64,000 nt of DNA, taken from NCBI GenBank assembly GCA_002633005.1, contig NMRA01000109.1, forward strand, positions 86,971 through 150,970, read 5' to 3'. Below are positions 36,335 through 47,060 of this stretch, piece after piece. Position numbers and translations under genes: made by a program. Under the pieces are notes generated by a model. It made no database searches. It worked only from the letters and a program-made list of their open reading frames with translations, and was not told where the DNA came from. Each line of letters opens with the position of its first letter. Positions within the stretch are counted from its first letter, which is position 1. The stretch is from Phoronis australis. Its lineage: Eukaryota; Phoronida; Phoronidae.

Positions 36335-36818
36335 GCACAATGAGACACCTTTAGTCAGCACAGATGACACGTCACAAAATGGAAATAGCATTTTGTCTGA
36401 CTACTGCGGCAATTCCATTGACTCGACAATCTTTTGCCACAGTTCAAATCGATGGTCTTCCTCAGCAATTCTTTTCATTCCAAAGGCATCAAACTGTGCG
36501 AGCTTCCCAGAATGATTGAGTGCTGCTAAATGGGAAAATATTTAATCTGCTGAGGTGAGAGACATTCTTCAAAACATCACTATGAGCAGGAGCAATACAT
36601 TCATGGGTTACAGATAATGCTTTGCTGGCTTTTTGTTTGTAATATCGCTAGAACCTTTCAGCAAATTCATCGATGTCAGTTAGAAGCTGGGTCCTAACAG
36701 GGTTGACTCTTCCATCCGACGCAGCAGTGAGAAACTGATTCGACTTATGGATCTTTGGCAAACGCGTGGGCAGTCAGAATGATGGTTGGTCCCCCTCGTT
36801 TCCACTTGAAAACTTTGC
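36335..36818 (-). pseudogene. degenerate exon of an unidentified gene
   Basis: A splice acceptor (atatttacag|gcaaag) on the minus strand opens this exon. Joined in phase to the donor at 38649, it reads VGPG then KVFKWKRGGPTIILTAHAFA before a frameshift. The next frame stays open for about 80 codons except one TAG and includes NQFLTAASDGRVNPVRTQLL, DIDEFAERF and YYKQKASKALSVTHE. After a second shift it gives GKLAQFDAFGMKRIAEEDHR and FELWQKIVESMELP. Amino-acid-like composition across shifted frames indicates a once-coding sequence. I do not recognise the family. It is probably the downstream exon of the remnant at 38649-38790. Confidence 0.5.
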
Positions 36819-38492
36819 CTGTAAATATTACAATTATATGCAACTTAATCCGTAAACACAAGAATTATATTTTCCATAAATAGCCTTTCCCCAAAGTATT
36901 TATTTTCACCATTCAAAATAGCTTGGAAAGATGGCCACTCAGATATGCATGCAACCCTCATTGTGTGCAAGCAGCACTCAAAACAAAAGGTGTCCTCAAT
37001 TAATCAAAATGTAAGTTCACTACTAAAACCTGGAAAACCATCAATTTTGATATATAGCATTGCCACGGCTTCGAAATGCCATAAAGTTAAGACAAGATCC
37101 AACACTCTTCAGGCCACGATGCTGATTGAGAAAATTTTATGTTTTAGTACATGATTTTCAGGCTAAAAGGAATACAATTGCATCTTCAATATTTTTAGCT
37201 AATGCACCTATCAAAATTTGCCTCAGTGGTCACTAAAACAACCCGGAGCAACTATAAAAATCCTGTTATGACCTATTTGGAGTACCTTAGCTTTCATTAC
37301 AAGCAGTCTTCCCTCTCAGGGGAATTTTCAAATGTTGACAGTTGTGGTGAAATAACTGGCACAGAACTAAGCAGATTTTGCACTTATGAACATAGCTCCT
37401 CAAATAAACATTGTTCAAAGTCTGTTAACGCTATCCATTGACTCACAAGCTCTGGCCCAAACTCGCAAAACATAACTTGTGCACCCAAAAATCGCAGTAC
37501 CTGGAGCCAAATCCATTTTGTCTGAGAAACATGGTTGACAAGACAGTAAATACAGCATACATGCAAAGTGTTTTGTCTGCAAATACAAGGACAGTGTTAC
37601 AGTCCATCAGTAATGTTTCCTAGCACATGAGTTAGTGAGACCGTCAACAGTTTTTGAGTCAATGCGCAGTTTACAAGTGTACCAGCCCTGTTTATATTTG
37701 AGGCAATTTGCAAACCCTGTAGTTACATACTCCTACTTGTGCAGTAAAACTTCCGAGACGCAAAATTCGCTGAATGCACGGCATTTTTATTTTTGTCTAC
37801 GAGGTTTATAAGCAACCACAATACAACTGAAATAAAAAATCTACTACAACTACTGTTTTGCGATCATTAAATGTTGATGCACTTAATCCGGGAACCAAGA
37901 ATCTCAGAAAAAGGTTTGATGCAACAACACTCCAATTAATTAACTAACTACTTACTAGTATACTTTCAGTAGTAAGCTCAACAACAGTGGCTAACTTCTT
38001 TGGTAAACGCTTACAATTTCTGCATAGACCTGCAATAGAATTTTATGGGAAGTAGGCATAACAGAACTGTATTTTGAATCCCCAAATGTTTTCCCCAGTC
38101 TTAATCTTGAGGTTGAATGATTCAGGTATTAGGGACCTTAACGATGTTAAAACTTTAGCCATGTTAATTAAATTAGGCCCCATTGCAATGGGGTTCTACT
38201 GCATTTTGGAAAATTATGTATCTCTGGTTATACAGATGGAGCAGTGTGACCAATGAGATGTGACTACAGGTGAATTAGATGAGAAGTTGGTGTCAGCTAG
38301 GAGACAAAGGCTCGATTAAATCTTTTGATAATGGACACCAAATTTCCACTTCTTACACATGAGGATTTATAAAATGGAATGTATTTCGACAAACCCTAAA
38401 TATTGAGATAAAGTGAATATTTTACTAATACAAGTCAGTACTGGAAGAAGTTGCTAAAATTAATCTAGTACTCGAGTGTCGCTTTACTCTAG

Positions 38493-38516
38493 GAACCAAT
38501 ATGATCATATTGGTTC
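38493..38516. repeat. perfect 24-bp palindrome
   Basis: GAACCAATATGA followed by its exact reverse complement, centred on TGATCA and with inverted CCAAT boxes in the arms. Adjacent bases (ag / tt) do not extend it perfectly. Confidence 0.9.
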
Positions 38517-38648
38517 TTAGCTTTCCTTCATGTAGGGTTGTGCCCTTCATGGCGACTACAGTCAGAATCTAGTTGAGAAAGCAAATATAATAAAGTCGTT
38601 ATCAACAGGTATAGAGTATTGATGACCTGCAGCTGCCTAACAACTTAC

Positions 38649-38790
38649 CTGGCCCAACTGGAATCGATACATTCTGTTCTTCCAGAAATTCTTTGTTGAC
38701 TGTATTTCCACTTACATTCCAAACTCTAGCTTGGCCTTGGGCTTTGCCTTAGAGCCTTTCTGATGTTGAAGGTGGGCACATATCTTACTT
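38649..38790 (-). pseudogene. exon of the same unidentified minus-strand gene
   Basis: The minus strand reads ARVWNVSGNTVNKEFLEEQN then VSIPVGPG and ends at a consensus donor, CCAG|GTAAGT. The phase fits the acceptor at 36818. Toward its 5' side the frame meets a stop in a lysine-rich stretch, suggesting decay or a missed border. About 150-500 bp further upstream (39160-38930) two overlapping minus-strand frames, SDINEEKMADEVVEVVNIQC and FMELQRNIETMQQAIEALAD, look like helical coding sequence of an earlier exon. Function is unknown. Confidence 0.4.
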
Positions 38791-41260
38791 TTACTTAGCC
38801 TCCATCTGATTCCATGCTGAGATCGACGATTTCCACAAACTGGGGGGTGGGGGCAAACTGTTGTAAACAAGCCCACTCTGACCCTGGCAAGAATCAGCTG
38901 CCACTTTCAGTTTCAGCACTGTCACTGAACGGGACTGGGTCGGTGACAAACATATTTCAAATGGCTTGCTATGGACTTGCTGCAATCAGCCAGTGCTTCA
39001 ATTGCTTGCTGCATGGTTTCGATATTCCTTTGAAGCTCCATAAACCAGATTTGAAGGATTATGCCAACGAACACACTGTATATTAACTACTTCCACCACC
39101 TCATCAGCCATTTTTTCTTCATTGATATCAGAGACACCTGAAGGGCTCTTCATCAAAATGGTAATTCACAGTAAAAAAAATAAAAAAATACTAATTTTAT
39201 TGAATTTTATTTGCTAAGAAATAAGCCCAATAATTTAACAACCATTTGAGCACTTTTAAATCTCAAAACTCAACATTTTCGATGACTAGTAGCTATTGTC
39301 ATAAGTGCTCACTTTGGCTGAGGTGGCTGCGAACAATTGCTCATTACTATATGAAGACATGTGTTTGCCGGTGGTTTTGATGCCAAATATCTATTCTACT
39401 AAGATAGATCAAACCCACAATTAAGTTTCAAAGTGTAAAATTTGGCTTCAGCTGAGATTGACTCGTTCAAACCTGGGCAAGTTATCCATGTTTTCTGCTT
39501 GTATGACCCCATGACACTTCAAACCCGAAATGTGGAATTTAAGGTGCAACTTGACACTTTTATTTTTCATTTTTACAAAGACAATGGATGACTTTATACG
39601 AAACAGTAGCTATTTCATTTTCTAGTAGCTTCTGTAATTACTTACAATGTCACAAAAACTGTGATTATTGGGGTAAGTTCTTATAGTGGTTTTCAGTGAA
39701 AACTGAAGTACCCGACTTTTAAGCTACCTAACGCGATAGAATTTATTTAAAGTGCATTTTAGTAATAACACTAACACTAACAAAGTAAACAAAAATGCAT
39801 AATATGATCCAAATCCGTCACATAGGGTTTATCACCCCTGTATGGATTTTGCCTGGTCTGAAGTGTACTGCACTCTTAAGCGTTTCTGAGTTTTTTTAGC
39901 CCTTTTATGACCACTTTTTCTGAAAAATAGCAAATAAAAGTACTGGGAAGTAGGTGACTTTTTGTCAGCAACAACACATCATCGCTTCACGCTATTGAAA
40001 ACATAACTATATAGCAGAAAGAAGAAAGAATAACATACAACAAAAATTAGTTCGGATGGATTTATTAATTTTTTATGTCCTACAAAACTGTCATTTTCAC
40101 TGCTTATTATTAAGGCCATTTTTACGCATTTTTATCGCTATCCCAAATCTATATCGGATTCATTTGGAACATGAATTAACTTTCATCTGTTACTGTTGAC
40201 TTTGTTCAGCCCAACGCAAGAACAAATAATCTTGTCTCTTTCATAGTTTTTGTGCAGTCAGTTTTTTACATAACTCACTTACACACTTTTCTGCCAATCT
40301 GTTATTGTCAGTTAGATTAAAAGACTCTAGGAGGTGCTGCACGATTGTGCAATTATCTATCGACCAAGGTGCCAAATAGAGCAAATATCATTCGCTTTGC
40401 TACATCAGTGACGAAGGAGATCGTGGGAAGCTGTATGAGAGATTTTTTCTTCGCGGATTTTCAGTTTTGCTGCTTCAAAAATAAAATCTATTATAGGTTA
40501 AGAGAACTCAAAATAGTCAACTTTAATGCACTGATGAGTTAAAAATACAACCCCCATCATAATCTCATACTTCAGAGAAGCAGGTTTTATTTGTATTAAG
40601 GGTGCCCATTTCAACTTGCTTGGTCAGTTTTTGAAAACCGTTATGGACTAAGAATCCCACGCACTGCCTGCAGACCTCCTGGACAAGTCCCTGTATATGC
40701 GCTTGAAAAAGTCCTCTCAAACTATTAGCAAAGTATATACTAAAACTAATCAAGATCTTCGAGATCACAAGTGAAAAGAGGACGGTGGATCCGAGCAGAA
40801 GTGTCGTGTTATTGGACATACAAAGGGTGTCACGCAATGCTATACAAAAGCGGCCGAGCATGGTGGCAGTGCGCCAATGGAATTTTCAAATTCAGAAAAA
40901 TAACAGGTATGGATATTTACCATTGAAAACATAATACTTTCAATGATATCCAAGTTACCGGATTTCCAAACCAGTATTTAAACAATTGGGTGTTGTTGCG
41001 ACTTACCAACTAAAAGTTTCACAATATGTAAATTCCGTTCATGATGCGGACTCGAAACCACAGTTTTTTGAAGGTATCCTAAGTTTGGTGTATGATGCAT
41101 TTCAACACAACACTTCAAAAAAAACCGCAAAAAACGTCGAATCCATCACAAAACGGGAAAATGTCATTGTCTCTTTAATAGAAAGCTATTTGCCAAATCC
41201 AATAAAAATCCTTCAAGGAACTTGGAAGTAAAAGAGGAAAACAAAAAAAAAATGAAATTG

Positions 41261-42142
41261 CCACTAGGTGGCACAGATTCATTGGAAAGTCATCGTTGTC
41301 CGTTGTTAACTTTACATAAATACACTTACTAAAAGTAATCAAGATCCTGCAGTGGGTTTAGGAGATACAGCTCTGGGCGCAAAAAGCAAAACTGCCACTA
41401 GGAGGCGCCACAGTAGTCGATGTCGTCGAAAAATCATCATTAACCGTCCTCTTCACACTGAGAACATATGTGGTAATTTTCAAAATTATGCTTAGAGTGG
41501 TTTGGTTGGTAGAGGGGCGGACGCCAAAAACAGACAAGGAAAGTACAATAAAAATGCCCCTTAGGTGACGTAAAATATGTCAAATCATCCAAAAACGCCG
41601 TTTATGTAATAGAAGCTGTTTGCCAAATTTCATATAAATTCATTAAGGGAACTTCAGAGAAACATGGGAAAACGGAAAAAATGAAATTGCCACTAGGGGG
41701 CACAGCGTTTGTTAGATCCGTCTAAAAGTCGTCGTCGTCCGCTGTCAACTTCATATTAATACACTTGCAAAATTTGATATAGATCCTGCAATGGTCTTAG
41801 TAGAAACAGTCATGTGCGCTACAAAAAACAAAACTGCCACTAGGAGGAGTCAAAGTCGTCAAAGTCGTCTGAAGGTTATCGTCAACCGTTCTCTTCACAC
41901 TAAGGACATATATGTCAATTTTCACAATCATTCAATGAATGGTTTGTTTGATGGAGGGGCAGACTCGAAAACAGTGAAAATGGCCACTGGGTGGAACAAA
42001 ATACCTCAAATACATCCGAAAATGGGAGCATAGTGCCGTCTCCCTAATAGATGGTTTTGTGCCAAATTTCATGAAAATCCTTTCAGGAGGTTTGAAGATA
42101 CAGAGGTAAATGTATAAAACTAGGATTGCCACTAGGGGGTAC
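41261..42142 (+). promoter_or_regulatory. array of seven CTCF-like motifs, ~145-bp period
   Basis: CCACTAGGKGGCRC-type words lie at 41261 (CCACTAGGTGGCAC), 41395 (CCACTAGGAGGCGC), 41557 (degenerate), 41690 (CCACTAGGGGGCAC), 41837, 41984 and 42129 (CCACTAGGGGGTAC). All are in the same orientation, spaced 134-162 bp. The surrounding sequence is a diverged tandem repeat (gatcctgcaatgg, cttcacactgaggacatat and similar recur). The word matches the core CTCF consensus of bilaterians. Occupancy cannot be judged from sequence. Confidence 0.6.
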
Positions 42143-42836
42143 ACCAGTTGTTTGATCCATCCGAAATTTGTCGTCATCTGTCATGTGGGCTCATAAAAAC
42201 CCGTGTTCCATTCAGAAACTTATGAGGTGCACATCTGAATACGGCTGACCGACAAGTCAGAGATGACTGCACGGCAAAAGTACTGAATTAGTGAAAAATT
42301 AGGATCAACTGCCATTACAATTTCAAAGGGGAGTGAACTGTATTGTCAATTTTTGAGTCGTGGGGTATAATCATAAGTGGAGATTCTTTCCATACTTAGA
42401 AAATAATTTGACGTAAATATTAAAATACAAATTACGGCATGCAATCACCTCAGGGATGGTTGCCATCATTGCTCTGGCATAATCTACTAGCTTCAATGAG
42501 GACCCAATGGCAAATCTGGTGACCATTTCACCAGCTCTCAGAAGTCACAGATATGCACTTACAATGTAAGATGTGTGTAAAGATGGATCACCTTTTGTAA
42601 AAGTATGGTACATACTTTTTCGGTATTAACATGTGTCACACTTTTGAACCATTTGAATAAATATGGATCACAGATGCGATAAATATGAAGTAAATTTTTA
42701 GCAATTGCTACTAATATCTTACTTGTACCAACAGCGACTAACAAACAAACTGGCGAAAAATCTTTTGCGACATGCGGAAGTTAACGCCCCGTTCAATCTT
42801 CCGCTTCGTTTTAGCTGACTTCTGGATAACAGCACG

Positions 42837-43149
42837 TCAATTTTTGTCTAAAGCCACGTCCAAACCCATGTCGATGTGTAAAACATATAACGGCGTATTT
42901 CCATTGGTTTGCCAGTCCAGCCTCTTCTCTCCAGCTCTGGCAAGAATCAACTGTAATTCCGATATACTTTCAAACTTCTGTGGCTCTTTGCACGATCTCA
43001 CATGACTTCTGACGTCTTTAACACGGCTAATAAAGGCCACATTTCCTCTGCGATCCCACTTTAGTAACGAAAATTGACCAAATGTACAAGAAGGAAATTC
43101 CTCCCTATTCTTTGCAGTGACAGAAAGTGCATACAATTTCGAACCCTAG
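42837..43149 (-). CDS. copy A exon of an unidentified gene (EEFPSCTFGQFS motif)
   Basis: An acceptor (ttactag|ggttcg) opens a frame reading GSKLYALSVTAKNREEFPSC, TFGQFSLLKWDRRGNVAF, then PQKFESISELQLILARAGEK, RLDWQTNGNTPLYVLHIDMG and a TGA after ALDKN. The paralogous exon in copy B (50653-50940) preserves the frame with mostly conservative changes and the same TGA, so selection acted on this exon before or after duplication. In copy B the coding sequence resumes past the TGA into a transposase-like protein; copy A lacks that part. Function is not recognised. Confidence 0.5.
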
Positions 43150-43560
43150 TAAAAATAACAGAGTGTTTCAGAAAATTGGGGTCTCAAAAGTGAAGCTTAA
43201 AGTTTTGTGATATTTCATTGTTGATATTAGATCAACTATTTTAGGTGATATCTCTGAACTAAAAGAGTAGCCTCAATTCTCTTGTCGGTCAGAGTAAGGC
43301 CACATCACAAAAATGCCCAAATTTGAGGGCCACGTTTAGCACTAAATATACAAGAGACAAGTTTTGTAAGAGCATTTATCAAAGATCAGTCTAAGAAGTG
43401 TCTACACAGAGAATTTCAACTTCAAATATATTCCGATATAGCAGGCAGGTTAAGCAACATCTTGCCACTGGTGACTGGCCTGAAAAGTGGTCTCGGAGTT
43501 TGCTCCCCTGCTGGAAATTTAAATGTACCTATGAGTTTCAAATTTCATTTTCTTACTAAC

Positions 43561-43648
43561 CTTACATGAGTCTTTATGACCATTAATGTCAAACTTTGTC
43601 ACCAGTTTTCCAAATTTGATCTTTTGCCGTTCCAAAAGTGCAGTTTTA
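43561..43648 (-). CDS. copy A upstream exon, unidentified gene
   Basis: It lies between an acceptor (catgtcag) and the donor TGTAAG|GTTAGT. It encodes TALLERQKIKFGKLVTKFDI then NGHKDSCK. Copy B keeps the frame at 51381-51465 (TAFFERQKIRLGKLVTKFDI). The phase-0 end fits the next exon at 43149; the 5' phase does not fit the candidate exon at 43901-44026, so a border or exon is missing. Confidence 0.4.
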
Positions 43649-43900
43649 CTGACATGAAAAAATGCAAAATATGCCTTTATAGCCAAACAGGTCATATTTC
43701 GGTAACCAAAGATCATTGAGTGCAAATATTAAAGCAGTGTATTTTGGGCCAGCATCCCAACACATGCACAAAATATTAGCTCTGTATGAATTTTTGAACA
43801 TTTAGTGGTTTTTCATTTTCATTTGGTTTTTGTATGGAATCATTCCTAACCTCCCATTGTGTAAAAGAAAACATGGATGACAATGAGAAAAAAGGCTTAC

Positions 43901-44026
43901 TCGATGAAACATATCGCGCGTGCCTAAATTGGTGACCAGTGACTTTAATGAGATAGGAACACATGACCACACTGGTCCTAGTTCGTCTTTCCGCACCCAG
44001 TATTTTCCGTCGTCATAAGGTTTTGG
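43901..44026 (-). CDS. copy A candidate exon (DGKYWVRKDELG motif)
   Basis: It is bounded by ttaaacag|ccaaaa and catcga|gtaagc and is 126 bp long, exactly 42 codons in phase 0. It encodes PKPYDDGKYWVRKDELGPVW, SCVPISLKSLVTNLG and TRDMFHR. It lies outside the segment shared with copy B. Plausible as the first visible exon of the minus-strand gene, but it has no recognised family. Confidence 0.38.
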
Positions 44027-44134
44027 CTGTTTAAAGTTCTTATCTCAAAGGGCAATCTAGTTCAAAAACTGAAAAGTATTTACCAAATTAAGTAATATTT
44101 AACACGGCATAATTTTGTCCTTCACCAATGCACA

Positions 44135-44505
44135 TGCTAGAACTTCCTGGAATTTATCCAATCATTCTACAAACATATACTAGTCTCTAGAATATTCTGG
44201 ACTGCATTAATCACTGTCATGCTAGAGTCTTCTAGGAAGTTCCTCACTATAAATTACATCATCAGGGGTCATGCCAATCAAACAGCAACAAAAGAAAACA
44301 ATACAACTAAAAACAGTGTCAGTCTGACAATGGCAATAGCGTATACGAGTAATCCAGGATTATGTTGGCCTTTGTCGGTGATTATTTGATTTCTATTTTG
44401 TTGATATCGACCATCCCTTGGCTCAGTTGGTTGTGGCTCACGTATGTCTGACACATGTCTCGTGCAGGTGGGCAGAAAGTTCGCAAAATGGGAAATCGAA
44501 TTCAT
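44135..44505 (-). mobile_element. 3' end of an LTR element: ORF tail plus LTR-like start
   Basis: The minus strand holds a 75-codon frame (44505-44278) ending in a hydrophobic segment, LLVYAIAIVRLTLFLVVLFS then FVAV and a stop. Directly after it comes the start of the LTR-like repeat (ttgattggcatgacccctga, tagaagactctagcatgac, agaatattctagagac), which ends near 44135. In the 21 kb copy the same order (gacactgttttcagttgtatt, then the repeat) is visible. The hydrophobic tail could be the end of an envelope-like or other third ORF, but the frame shows no other recognisable feature. The copy is truncated on both sides. Confidence 0.4.
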
Positions 44506-44509
44506 TGTC

Positions 44510-45030
44510 TGATTTTTTAATTATTTGAGTGCAATGCCCGTATCCCCTACCCTCTCTGTCTGCACGTTCATAGTGAAGTTCTTGCTCGAAATCGTCCTCG
44601 TCTTCTCATCTGCTGTGTTCCACCATTGCAATTGATTGTCAAGTGACCATCGCCTTCCACCTATTAAATCATTTGGCCGGAAACTTGGAAATTGAAAATT
44701 TTCTTCTAAATTAAAAATTCGCAGTTATTTGGCTTCAATAGTGCCTCTTAAGTTGAATTTTAGTATATTAATTTCAAATTAGCATACTGAAACCTCAAAT
44801 ACTAAGACAATGCATGTTGGGAACTCTCTAAAGTATTCCGATCAACCGCCTTTCAGAATTACGTTTGACTTAACAACTTCATAAATACTTTTCAAAATTT
44901 TTAACATGGTATTGTTTACATTTTCCTTATCATTTTTCCCAGAGTATACTTTTACAAATACAATCGAAAGACTTTGCAAAAGTCTATGTATGGGCAATAC
45001 ATTTTTACCTGATATGGCTAACTAACTGAA
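44510..45030. other. no supportable gene
   Basis: A/T-rich sequence between two retroelement remnants, with nothing recognised. Confidence 0.45.
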
Positions 45031-45039
45031 CTAGTGTGT

Positions 45040-45490
45040 TTAGAGCCGAAGTAATATCTACTGCACTTTAACCTTTCTTATACCCGCCTGTGACAGATTG
45101 TTTACAGAATTTGCCCACTCTACTAATCGCTCATTAAAATACACCTTAGACACGTTTGACAAAAGAGTAATTACTCCATATTTCACTGCACTGTCATAAC
45201 GTCCACTTTCAAGAAGCGGAATCACCCCACGATCTAACTATTTCTCTGGGAAGTAGCCAGTACTACAATTGAACAGGTTACATGACACACCCGAAGTATT
45301 TTTTTTCTCTCTTTGAGGAGTTCACTGCATACAGTATTCCGCATTACTCGGGCGATATCCCAGGCTTCAATTTGTCAACACTCTTCTCGACTTCAACTGA
45401 AGTGATTTTCTTTGCCGTCAAGGATATGATTGTAACACATGGGTTCCTCATAGACAGTTCTATTCTCATCATTAACTTCTAAATTTGTGC
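45040..45490 (-). pseudogene. non-LTR retrotransposon reverse transcriptase fragment
   Basis: The minus strand reads SVEVEKSVDKLKPGISPE (the K.LK.GKSPG motif), stop, then NLFNCSTGYFPEK, stop in place of the expected W, LDRGVIPLLESGRYDSAVKY, GVITLLSNVSKVYFNERLVE and WANSVNNLSQAGIRK. This is reverse transcriptase motifs 0 to 2 of a LINE, in the order FP..W..G.I.PL.K.G, YRGITLLS..SK.., L..W. No catalytic motif follows. A further minus-strand frame at 45831-45646 (ATWFYNESRKAI) resembles the linker between endonuclease and reverse transcriptase, so the remnant may span about 0.8 kb. Confidence 0.8.
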
Positions 45491-45859
45491 ATAAAGATGA
45501 GAAATGGTCAATAAGAATCCAGCATTAACAGCAGACAAGGGATATTTACAAGTTTTGTTAGAGTTTTCCGAGTTTTTTTAAACTGGAGTTTTATTTCTCA
45601 TTGTTTTAAATTACTGATATCTTGATCGTTTTTAACTATTGCAAATTATTTTCTCTCAGTCTTAATTGTACTTAATATGTTTTCACCTCGCTGTCTTAAT
45701 TCCTTTATTGATAAATACATGTACATAGAACATATCGCTTTCCGACTTTCATTGTAAAACCAAGTTGCATCACCTCGTTGCTTTTTCGCCGGGTACCATT
45801 GGCATTCCATTTTCCCCTCACCATCCCACAATATTAATTATTTTTTGCAAAGTTCCTTC

Positions 45860-46940
45860 AATGCTCATCTGAGTAGTCACTTCACATCCTGCAATTGCAT
45901 TATATATTTCCCGTGAAGGACTCGCTGTATTTTCTTCCCTTGTGTTTGTGACACAGGCAATATTTTCTGGCACGTCGTCACTGCTAACATACATGTAATT
46001 TATGCTCGCAACAAAAGGAAACGCCCCTTCTCAATTCTGCCAATCATACCATATGCTGGGAAGCGTTCCAACATATCAATTGAGGCGATAACGTAATATG
46101 TTGTCCTGGCTTCTTGGCTACCGGCTTATGAAATTAATCTTTCACTTGCATTGTCATGAAATATTTCTGAGCAAAATGGGTATTGATTTACGCCGTGATC
46201 TGCTTGACCTCGTTTAAGAATCAAGTTGCATACCGCCGGCAGCTGTCACCCTCCATCCATGTTAAAATTGGCGCATCTGCTTCTAATATGGAGAGCCCCA
46301 TGATCTTTTTGAGTACCAGTGTTCTTCAATAATATCATATGTTCATTTGTATTGATGCCATCTGGCCCAAAGTACAGTAAATAAAAATTAAATAGGCACA
46401 TTTGCACACGCCGACAACACATTCAGGAATCGTTATCTTCTTTTAAGAGCAGAATACATATTTTGATAACAGATAAAGCTGGATTAGCTAACAGGCGTGT
46501 GCAAGATTTTTTAGTTGGGTGCTTCCATTGAACTTATTTCAGAAAATGTGACCTACATGTAGGTTCATAATATCGCTTGCAAATCAACAAGCAGTGGTAT
46601 TCATCTTCTAAAAGAAGAAAAAACAAACATAACCTATTATAATATTATCTGGTGTCTACCCATGTTCACTTCTAGCGTAACTTAAGATATGGTACAAAAC
46701 AGTACAGAGCCTTAAAATTGCAGTAGTATTTAAGTTTTCGGTTATGCTCAATTTAATTCTGACCGTCAACCTTGCTCATAGCACTGCGTCATGAACTCTT
46801 TGTGCGACGACACTGAAATGAGACTTCGTACACGTACCAGACACATTCATTCAACCAAATTTCCCAAAACCGTATTTTGATATCAGTTGTCTAAAAGAAG
46901 AAGACACTCAAGTGTTTTTCCATCCCGATCTAAATCAGTT
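45860..46940. other. no assignable gene
   Basis: A minus-strand stretch (46380-45980) has few stops and readable sequence (for example RFPAYGMIGRIEKGR) but two in-frame stops and no recognised domain. It may be an old coding remnant. Confidence 0.35.
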
Positions 46941-46942
46941 AA

Positions 46943-47060
46943 GAACAATTCCATATAAAAACCAGATGGTGGGCTATATATGCAAAATCACCAATTTTTT
47001 TGAAACTTAGCATATCAGCTGGCCTTGTCAAAAGAAACCTGAGCCTGAATTTTTAAGAGT
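46943..47060 (+). repeat. dispersed repeat, copy 2
   Basis: The partner of 34109-34228. Its end coincides within a few bases with the left edge of duplication copy B, so it may have taken part in the rearrangement. Confidence 0.8.

Larger units (their letters stand above)
39881..43850. repeat. segmental duplication, copy A
   Basis: It is collinear with 47056-51665. The proximal parts match closely (39881-41120 with 47056-48360, including atttttacgcatttttatc, aaaagactctaggagg and ggtggcagtgcgcca), as do the distal parts (42820-43850 with 50630-51665, including ttgccagtccagcct and tattccgatatagcaggcag). The middles differ: copy A has a CTCF-like motif array, copy B the transposase-like coding exons. 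Both copies carry homologous minus-strand exons. Confidence 0.85.

Noticed and set aside
43776-43996. Longer overlapping minus-strand frames past 43901
   Set aside because: They read through the splice donor into intron-like sequence; only 43901-44026 has exon-like borders.
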